A stretch of 64,000 nt of DNA from contig CAVCEE010000001.1 of NCBI GenBank assembly GCA_963601185.1, positions 124,001 to 188,000 of the forward strand, in the 5' to 3' direction. Both the position numbers and the translations under genes were made by a program. Below the pieces are notes generated by a model. It worked only from the letters and a program-made list of their open reading frames with translations. It was not told where the DNA came from and searched no databases. Origin of the DNA: Limisoma sp963601185. GTDB taxonomy: Bacteria > Bacteroidota > Bacteroidia > Bacteroidales > Muribaculaceae. The first letter of the stretch is position 1; each line of letters begins with the position of its first letter. Positions 57,807-64,000 of the stretch are shown here, piece after piece.

Positions 57807-58997
57807 TTATTTGCTTTTTCCGTAGAGCATGCCGTGACGGGAATACTTGTTCACGGCGAGTGCCATAAAGAAGTAGACGGTAGCGCAGAGCCAGAGCATC
57901 TGGTACTCTCTGCCCACTTCGGCAAGCGTCGCGCCGTTGGCGTTGATGCGCTCAAAGGCTTGCATTGCCCACGTCGACGGGCAGCAGCCGCTGAGGAAGC
58001 GGTAGAATGGGTCGAGGTCGTAGAGCGGCCACGAGATGCCCGACAGGAACAGGAATATCACGGAGGTGAACACCACCACGAGAAACACCGATTCGCGCTC
58101 ACGCACAAACACCTGAAGCGTCATACCGAGGAACGTCACTGCCAACATATACGGGATGGCGAGCAAAAGGATGTCGATGAAACTGCCCAACTGTGGATAA
58201 CTGAACACCCACGGCATAATTATGAGCAGATAGAGCAGCGGAATGATATAGACAAGCACATACGCCATCGACTTGCCTATCAGGCGGCTCACGGCGCCAG
58301 AGTCTACGGTGTCGAGAGGGTCGATGCCTCCGTGGCGGCGACGGCGCTCATAGATGGCGCCGCCCATCATACAGATGGCAAGCACCATCGACTGCTGCAC
58401 GATGAGGGTGAGGATGCCTGGCAGAAGGAATGTGGCGAAGCCTTGCTGGGGGTTGCCGAGGGCTGTGTAGGAACTCTTGATGGCCGACGGTATCTTCGGA
58501 GCGGCTGCACCGAGGCTGCTCACGCTTTCCACCTGAATCTTGCTGCCGAGTGCCAGTGTGGCATCGGTGAGCGAGGTGAGCATGGCTTTGTAGCGCACCA
58601 GCAGCGACATATCGCAGAAGAGGGTGACGTGTGCCTGTTCGCCGCGTGCAATCTTCTTCGAGAACTCGTTGTCGATGAGCACGATGCCGTAGGCTTCCTT
58701 CTCCGCCATAGCGCGGCGCGCTTCCTGCATATCGGCGGCATAGCCGGCGAGACGGGTATTTTCGTCGGCGTCAATCATCCGCACCAGTTCGCGGCTGTGA
58801 GTCGAGCGGCACTGGTCAACCACCACTACCGGCACTTCGCGCACCACCTCGGGGTTGTAGATGAGGGCGTAGACAACAGGATAGGCAAGCGGAAGCAGGA
58901 ACAGGAATATCAGGATACCCTTGTCCTTGAATATCAGTTTGAGCTCCATCTGCCAAACCTTGATTATGTCGTGATAGAATTTCAGTATACTTTTCAT
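57807..58997 (-). CDS. ABC-2 type transporter permease
   Basis: A 396-residue membrane protein with one N-terminal membrane segment (IFLFLLPLAYPVVYALIY), a large extracytoplasmic region (about 45-170) and five C-terminal segments, the YhhJ/YadH-like ABC-2 layout. VYALIYNPEVVREVPVVVVD is typical. The start at 58997 is chosen over 59039, which overlaps the partner gene. No ATP-binding gene is in the operon. With the paralogue, HlyD and TolC it makes a drug or lipid export system. Confidence 0.85.
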   Translation of the reverse strand: MKSILKFYHDIIKVWQMELKLIFKDKGILIFLFLLPLAYPVVYALIYNPEVVREVPVVVVDQCRSTHSRELVRMIDADENTRLAGYAADMQEARRAMAEKEAYGIVLIDNEFSKKIARGEQAHVTLFCDMSLLVRYKAMLTSLTDATLALGSKIQVESVSSLGAAAPKIPSAIKSSYTALGNPQQGFATFLLPGILTLIVQQSMVLAICMMGGAIYERRRRHGGIDPLDTVDSGAVSRLIGKSMAYVLVYIIPLLYLLIIMPWVFSYPQLGSFIDILLLAIPYMLAVTFLGMTLQVFVRERESVFLVVVFTSVIFLFLSGISWPLYDLDPFYRFLSGCCPSTWAMQAFERINANGATLAEVGREYQMLWLCATVYFFMALAVNKYSRHGMLYGKSK

Positions 58998-59010
58998 TTC
59001 GCCAAATTGA

Positions 59011-60180
59011 CTAAGGAACGTAAACGGGATGCAGGGCATGACGCTTGATGCGCGGTGCTACGACAACAGGCAACAGCATGAAGACGAGCAACGCGGCGTA
59101 GTAGTACTTCGAGTAGAAGAGCGGCAGGCCGTTGAGCATCTGGTCCACGTAGATGAGGAAATAGTAGCGCGAGGGCAACAGATAGGCGAAGATGGCGATG
59201 CTGCCATACATGGCCTCCAGGGCAAACGAGAACGCTCCGATGGAGAACGTCAGGATGCCGAACAGAGAGCAGAAACTCAGTGCCATACGCAGGTTGGGCA
59301 TAATGCCGGCGATGAAGATGGCGAAGCCTTGGTTGGCAAGCACAAACATCAGCATCGTTGCCACGGCTTGCCAAGGACTGCAATTGAGCGGAAAGTGCAG
59401 ATAGCCGAACATTATGGCTTGCGTGAGCACTCCCACGGCGGTGAATATCAGTGTCTGCGGCAGGAACTTGCCGAGCAGTGCCACGGTTATCGAGCCGCGC
59501 GCTTCGGCAATCCATTGCGGCGAGGTCTGCATCTTTTCTTCATGCCAGAGGCTGAAGGCGGTGACGAGGAGTATCATCAGCGCCAGCGACCCGGGCACAA
59601 ACGAGTTGCTCAGATACACGTTGTAGTTGCTCTGCGGATTGTGGAGAGGGTTGGTCTGCAACACCACCGGCTGAAGCAGCGCTTGTGCCTGTTGTGAGGT
59701 GGAGAAGCCCGAATTCACGAGGTAGGTCTTCACCACGGCTCCCGAGGCAAGCACCGAGTTGGTCTTCAGGCTGCGGTAGAGCAGCGAACTGGGGATGAAG
59801 TAGGTGGCGTTGGTGAAGTATGCCAGTTCGGGATTGCGGCTTGCCGACACGTTGCGCGTGAAGTCGAACGGAATCACGTAGAAACCGTAAATCTTGCCTT
59901 CGCGCAGCAGTCGCATAGCCTCGCCCTCGTTGTCCACCACGTTGACAATCTTCACCTCCTGCGCCGACTTGATGTTGCGTATCAGGCTGCGTGAGATGGT
60001 GGAGTTGTCGTGGTCCACGATGGCGGTAGGGATGTGGAGCGGCAGGCCGTTTTTCATCAGTCCCAGCAGGAACACAGCCATAACGGTCGGGATGACGATC
60101 ATCGCGAAGAAATACAGCCGCCGGGTGCACAACTGCCAGCATCCGCGCTTTATCGATTTTACAAATCCGGTATCAACCAT
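59011..60180 (-). CDS. ABC-2 type transporter permease, paralogue
   Basis: A 389-residue permease with the same topology as its neighbour: one membrane segment near residue 30 (FFAMIVIPTVMAVFLLG), an extracytoplasmic domain, and five segments from about 205 on. PTAIVDHDNSTISRSLIRNI is a family hallmark. It lies 13 bp after the HlyD gene and 13 bp before the other permease. The two probably form a heterodimer. Confidence 0.85.
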   Translation of the reverse strand: MVDTGFVKSIKRGCWQLCTRRLYFFAMIVIPTVMAVFLLGLMKNGLPLHIPTAIVDHDNSTISRSLIRNIKSAQEVKIVNVVDNEGEAMRLLREGKIYGFYVIPFDFTRNVSASRNPELAYFTNATYFIPSSLLYRSLKTNSVLASGAVVKTYLVNSGFSTSQQAQALLQPVVLQTNPLHNPQSNYNVYLSNSFVPGSLALMILLVTAFSLWHEEKMQTSPQWIAEARGSITVALLGKFLPQTLIFTAVGVLTQAIMFGYLHFPLNCSPWQAVATMLMFVLANQGFAIFIAGIMPNLRMALSFCSLFGILTFSIGAFSFALEAMYGSIAIFAYLLPSRYYFLIYVDQMLNGLPLFYSKYYYAALLVFMLLPVVVAPRIKRHALHPVYVP

Positions 60181-60193
60181 TTTTGCGTTGTGA

Positions 60194-61216
60194 TTATTGT
60201 TCCATTATGACGGTCATGCCCGGACGGAGGTTCTCGATGCCCTTCACCGGCGACAAGCGTACCTCAAACGTGCGGCTGTCGTATTCGCCGGTAACCTTTG
60301 TGGAGCGCCACACGGCATAGTCGCCCATATCCTTGACGTAGTAGACCTTAGCCTTGATGTTCTTAACGTCGAGGGCTGGAATGCTTACGGTCACTTCCTT
60401 GCCTACGGTGAGGTCCTTGAGCATCGTTTCGCGCACGTTGAACACAAACCACTTGTCGGTTGATTTCATCACGTTCATGATTGGAGTGCCCGTCGATACA
60501 AGTTCGCCCTCGTTGGGGAAGATGTCGGTGATTTCACCGTCGCACGGTGCAAGGAGGTACTGGTCCTTGAGGATTGACTCTACCTCGGCAACCGATCCCT
60601 TTGCGGCGTTGGCCATTGCCGCTGCTGCGGCCTTGTCTTCCTTCTGTGCGCCCTCGCATGCCAGGTCGTACTGCGATTTGGCTGCGTTTTCGGCTGCTAC
60701 GGCTGCGTCGTAGGCTGCTTTGGCCTCGTCGCGCTTCTGTGCCGACACTACGTTCTGCTTGTAGAGCGATTCAAGTCGCTCGTAGGTCTTCTTGTGGATG
60801 TCGAGCGATGCGCGTGCCTGCTGCCAGAGGTCGTAGGCGGAGGTGATTACTTGTTTGCGCGCCCCGGCGTCGGCTTTGTCCTTCTGTGCGTTGGCTGCAT
60901 CCTGCATTGCCAGAGCCTGAGCGAGTTTGGCATCGACCGTAGCCGACTCTATCTTGGCGAGTGTGTCGCCCTTGTGGACAATCTGTCCTTCAGTGACATA
61001 GAATTTTTCCACGCGTCCGGGCATCAGTCCCGACACGCGCACGCTTGTGCCGTCGACCTGTCCTTGCACAATCTGCTCTGCCGGGTTGATTGTGATGAAG
61101 CCGATGATTGCGAGCACGATGACCACAACCACCGTTGCGGCGATGGCGAGAAACAGGCTACGCTCCTTCTTGCGTATAGTTTGCTTGTTTTCTGTTTTGA
61201 AATTCAGATTTTCCAT
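60194..61216 (-). CDS. HlyD-family membrane fusion protein
   Basis: A 340-residue periplasmic adaptor anchored by one membrane segment (about 19-41). It has the biotinyl-lipoyl halves (VSGLMPGRVEKFYVTEGQIVHKGD and LLAPCDGEITDIFPNEGELV) around a long alpha-helical hairpin (about 95-215, rich in alanine, lysine and glutamine), and a C-terminal beta-barrel. It joins the inner-membrane permeases to the TolC-like channel encoded 27 bp upstream. Confidence 0.92.
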   Translation of the reverse strand: MENLNFKTENKQTIRKKERSLFLAIAATVVVVIVLAIIGFITINPAEQIVQGQVDGTSVRVSGLMPGRVEKFYVTEGQIVHKGDTLAKIESATVDAKLAQALAMQDAANAQKDKADAGARKQVITSAYDLWQQARASLDIHKKTYERLESLYKQNVVSAQKRDEAKAAYDAAVAAENAAKSQYDLACEGAQKEDKAAAAAMANAAKGSVAEVESILKDQYLLAPCDGEITDIFPNEGELVSTGTPIMNVMKSTDKWFVFNVRETMLKDLTVGKEVTVSIPALDVKNIKAKVYYVKDMGDYAVWRSTKVTGEYDSRTFEVRLSPVKGIENLRPGMTVIMEQ

Positions 61217-61243
61217 ATCGTTGTCTGTTTTTTTATTTTCGGG

Positions 61244-62689
61244 TTAGTATTTGAGCGTACCTGTCACTTTCGACAGATAAACGTTGCAGAGTTGCACGTC
61301 AATCTCTGCGTCGATGTTCTCGGAATTGGCCTTGAGCCATGCGGTCTGCGCTGCCATCACGTTGTCGAGGGTCATCACGCCTTCCTTGTAGCCCAACTGC
61401 GCCTGGCGCAGGTTCTCGTCGGCCTTGGTGAGGTTTGACTGCGTGGTCTTGAGGGTCTTGGCTGCCTCTGAGGTCTTGTAGGCTGCCTGGCTCACTTGCA
61501 GTTCCACTTTTTCCTTAGCCTCGTCGAGTTCCAGTTGCTTTACGATGCGCTCGCTGCGCGCCGCCTTGTATTTGTAGTAGTTCATACCCCAGTGCCACAA
61601 CGGTATCTTCACCATTGCCCCCACGCTGAACATACCGTTGAATTTCTTCTCGAAGCCGTTGAAGATGTTCGGGTTGGAGAAGCCGTACGACCCTACGAGG
61701 GCTACTGTTGGGAGCATCGACGACCGTGCCTCATACTGCTTCTGCTCGTAGACCTTCACTGCCAGTTCGAGGCTCTTGAGGTCGGAGCGGTTGGCGTAGA
61801 CGTCTGCCATATTGTATGTTGCCGGTTGGCTTGCTGCAAACGACTTGTTGTCGCTCACCTCGTCGGCAAGCGTATAGTCGGCGGTCATTGGCATGCCGCA
61901 GAGTTGCGCGAGTGCCATGCGTGAAAGAGCCAGTCCGTTGTCCACCTTCGTCAGGTCGATGTTCGCCTCGTTGAGTTTCACGTCGACGGTGAGCAGGTCG
62001 GAGTTGGTTGCCACGCCCTCGCGTATCATCGCCTCCACGTTGCTGTGGAGCGTGTCGAGCAGTTCGATGTAACTCTCTGCGAGTTTCTTCTTCTCGCCGA
62101 GCGACACCACTTGCCAGTAGGCTGCGTCAACGGAGTAGACCACCTCACGGGCGGTGTTGTCGTAGAGGTTGTTTGCCACTTCCTGTCCCATCTCAGCCAT
62201 CTTGTTGAGGGCGCGGATCTTGCCGCCCATATAAATCGGCTGGGTCATTGTCACTGCCCCGGCGAAGAGGTTGTGGATGTCGAAGGTCATGGCTGACTTC
62301 GGGATTACGGCAACCTGCGACGGCACATACTGTCCGTTCACCTGGATGGGCACGCCGTCCGCGCCCTTGACCAGGTTGTAGTCGTAACTGCCGGTGGTGG
62401 GGTTGAACGATTTGGTGGGGAGCATCTGGTCGCCCGAAAGGAGCGAAATCTCCTTCTGGTTGTAGAGATACGTCCCTGAGAAGTCAAATCCGGGCAGGTA
62501 GCCTGCAAACGCTTGTTTCTTCTGATATTCTGCTGCCTTGATATGCTCTTGGGCAATCTGCATCGTTTTGTTGTTGCGCAGTGCCATGCTCCGGCACGAG
62601 TCGAGCGGAATCGGCTGGCCGGCGTGGCTCACGGCAGTGGCGGATGCCAGTGCGGCAATCAAGAGAATGACTGGTTTTGTGATGTGCAT
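61244..62689 (-). CDS. TolC-family outer-membrane efflux protein
   Basis: A 481-residue outer-membrane channel with a signal peptide (about 1-23, ending SHAG). The two OEP repeats are visible in QPIPLDSCRSMALRNNKTMQ and ANRSDLKSLELAVKVYEQK, with coiled-coil helices and YKEGVMTLDNVMAAQTAWL near the end. It is the first gene of the exporter operon. It lies 51 bp after the NCS2 permease gene and may be cotranscribed with it. Confidence 0.92.
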   Translation of the reverse strand: MHITKPVILLIAALASATAVSHAGQPIPLDSCRSMALRNNKTMQIAQEHIKAAEYQKKQAFAGYLPGFDFSGTYLYNQKEISLLSGDQMLPTKSFNPTTGSYDYNLVKGADGVPIQVNGQYVPSQVAVIPKSAMTFDIHNLFAGAVTMTQPIYMGGKIRALNKMAEMGQEVANNLYDNTAREVVYSVDAAYWQVVSLGEKKKLAESYIELLDTLHSNVEAMIREGVATNSDLLTVDVKLNEANIDLTKVDNGLALSRMALAQLCGMPMTADYTLADEVSDNKSFAASQPATYNMADVYANRSDLKSLELAVKVYEQKQYEARSSMLPTVALVGSYGFSNPNIFNGFEKKFNGMFSVGAMVKIPLWHWGMNYYKYKAARSERIVKQLELDEAKEKVELQVSQAAYKTSEAAKTLKTTQSNLTKADENLRQAQLGYKEGVMTLDNVMAAQTAWLKANSENIDAEIDVQLCNVYLSKVTGTLKY

Positions 62690-62740
62690 AGTCGTTATTT
62701 ACAATCAAATTCGGTTGTAAAATTAACAACACTTGCGCAA

Positions 62741-64000
62741 TTATTGTTCTTCCCTTTTTTGCGAAAAGACAATGTGTTCAAGAAAAACGACTAATAGAAC
62801 ACCAATTACAAATCCGTTGGTCAGAATTGGTTGCAGCGCGAGGGGCAGGTTGACCTCTACTGCATCGGGCAGAAAGGCCACAATCAGTGCCACGGCGAGG
62901 GGCAGCGCGATGGTGAGGGAATGGCTGAAATTGGCGATAATTTTCTTGTCTGCCATCATCTCAAATGCCGATGCGAGTTGAAGCACAACAACATAGGTGA
63001 GCACGAGCCCAATCACCATGTCGGGCAGTTGGGTGAGCCACACCACTGCCGAGGGCAGGAGCGAGCAGACGATGAGTCCGATGGCGCAGGGCACTATCGT
63101 TATCCTCGAGGCGCATTTTGTGGAAGATACGATTCCGGGAGAAATAGAATAGTCTACCGGCCCGATGATGCCCATCATTCCGGCGAGAATGTTGCCGGCT
63201 CCGGTCACGGCGCAGCCGCGGCGTATGCGTCCGTCCTCCTCTGCGCCGATGAGGCTGCGGAGTGATTCTATCGAGCCTAACTCGTTGATAAGCAGTGCGA
63301 AGAAGCAAACGAGGAACGCAATGATTACCGACAGGTCAAATTCGGGCTTTATGATAATCTTGCTTATATCGGTCGTGTGGCTCACGGAAGCGACCTCGGG
63401 CAACTGGTTGAACAGGTAGTAGACCACCGTGCCGCCTATGGTTATTATCATCACCGTGAGCGACTTGCCGATGCCTTTCATTAGCCGTTCAAGCACGAAT
63501 GTGATGATGGTGCCGACGAGGAAGAACACGAAGCCGAAAAACTCCTTTCCCGGCTCGAACATCATCGAGATAATCACCGGGGCGAGGGTCATGGCTATCA
63601 GTCCGAGGATCACCACTATGACGCGCGGCGTGAAGATGCGCGTAATCTTCTTGAGCATGCCCGACAGGGAGACCATCAGCAGCACTGCGCCGCCGACGGC
63701 GATGGCAGTGTAGATGGCGTTGAAACTCGCGCTTGAGAATGCCGACAGGATGCCCACGAGCAACACTGCCGCCGACCCTACGACAAGGGGCATACGGTGT
63801 CCCCAGAAGGCTTGCACGAGCATCGTGAGGCCGTACACGAAATAGACGGATTGGAGGTAGGAGGTCTGCATCTGTATGTCGCCGTTGCCAAACTGGAGTT
63901 TGGCGAGGATGCTTACAGTCACCACGTTCGGGATGGCTATCATGAGCCATTGCAGTCCGTAGAGGAGGGTGTGGGAAAAGGGTGGCTTCTCGTCGAGCGT
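62741..64000 (-). CDS. NCS2 family uracil/xanthine permease, 5' end cut
   Basis: The coding frame stays open to the right edge; the first 19 visible codons (TLDEKPPFSHTLLYGLQWL) match the NCS2 N-terminus, so an ATG at 63943 is internal. About 420 residues with roughly a dozen membrane segments. Family marks include GHRMPLVVGSA, and INELGSIESLRSL and GCAVTGAGNILAGMMGIIG in the transport core. It takes up a nucleobase such as uracil, xanthine or urate with protons or sodium. Substrate cannot be assigned. Confidence 0.88.
   Translation of the reverse strand, partial: TLDEKPPFSHTLLYGLQWLMIAIPNVVTVSILAKLQFGNGDIQMQTSYLQSVYFVYGLTMLVQAFWGHRMPLVVGSAAVLLVGILSAFSSASFNAIYTAIAVGGAVLLMVSLSGMLKKITRIFTPRVIVVILGLIAMTLAPVIISMMFEPGKEFFGFVFFLVGTIITFVLERLMKGIGKSLTVMIITIGGTVVYYLFNQLPEVASVSHTTDISKIIIKPEFDLSVIIAFLVCFFALLINELGSIESLRSLIGAEEDGRIRRGCAVTGAGNILAGMMGIIGPVDYSISPGIVSSTKCASRITIVPCAIGLIVCSLLPSAVVWLTQLPDMVIGLVLTYVVVLQLASAFEMMADKKIIANFSHSLTIALPLAVALIVAFLPDAVEVNLPLALQPILTNGFVIGVLLVVFLEHIVFSQKREEQ

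Noticed and set aside
58192..58200. Perfect DnaA box TGTGGATAA
   Set aside because: It is a single site inside the ABC-2 permease coding sequence, with no cluster of boxes or A/T-rich tract around it. One such site per window is expected by chance.

Overview
The window is ordinary chromosomal DNA from a member of the Bacteroidales (Bacteroidota). Three things support this. Most promoters carry the Bacteroidota -7 box TAnnTTTG, and the genes lack strong Shine-Dalgarno sequences. Lineage-typical families are present: DUF2723, DUF4271, DUF5689, a PorZ-like propeller, WbqC, a SusC-type TonB receptor fold and AAA_14/DUF4143 ATPases. The gene orders dapB-lepB-wbqC, mnmG-apt-uvrC-dtd-mazG-deoC and DUF4271-hemD-rnpA-yidD-tatD are ones I associate with gut Bacteroidales. 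No rRNA, tRNA, prophage, transposase or CRISPR array was seen. Genus cannot be fixed from the sequence; a Prevotella- or Muribaculaceae-like organism with a type IX secretion system would fit.

Layout. 1-660: a divergent trmH/nadA intergenic region with two perfect DnaA boxes, several near-matches and an A/T-rich tract, a candidate oriC. 647-11271: rightward housekeeping run (nadA, leuS, rdgB, PorZ-like, acyltransferase, dapB, lepB, wbqC). 11371-12968: a 33-bp repeat array and the first AAA_14 ATPase. 12958-15615: leftward GDPD and ABC export genes. 15703-17644: a 23-bp repeat array, cdd, a WaaP-like kinase and aroK. 17654-26494: leftward queG, a polysaccharide deacetylase and two tandem DUF2723 (TMEM260-like) membrane proteins. 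26684-28566: dispersed palindromic element, 33-bp array, second ATPase and a lipoprotein. 28545-33221: leftward aspC-LOG-DUF4271-hemD-rnpA-yidD-tatD operon. 33403-34854: cstA. 34936-36461: third ATPase with a third 33-bp array. 36516-37526: gapA. 37966-46814: rightward permease, ybeY, mnmG, a perfect parS-like site, apt, uvrC, dtd, mazG and deoC. 47017-53020: leftward endonuclease/TonB receptor/DUF5689 operon. 53278-57647: an A/T-richer operon encoding a large T9SS cargo-like protein and two small beta-barrels. 57807-62689: TolC-HlyD-ABC2-ABC2 exporter. 62741-64000: an NCS2 permease cut by the right edge.

The main novel signal is that all three AAA_14 ATPase genes, unlike each other in their nuclease-like C-termini, are preceded by repeat arrays of unrelated sequence but identical 33-bp period. 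Two of the arrays are built on 15-bp dyads. Each array abuts the -7 box of its ATPase gene, and each has a copy or fragment of the same dispersed palindromic element just upstream, in the same orientation relative to the gene. This looks like a repeated regulatory or mobile module. The candidate oriC and the parS site 41 kb away support each other and suggest the window lies next to the replication origin.
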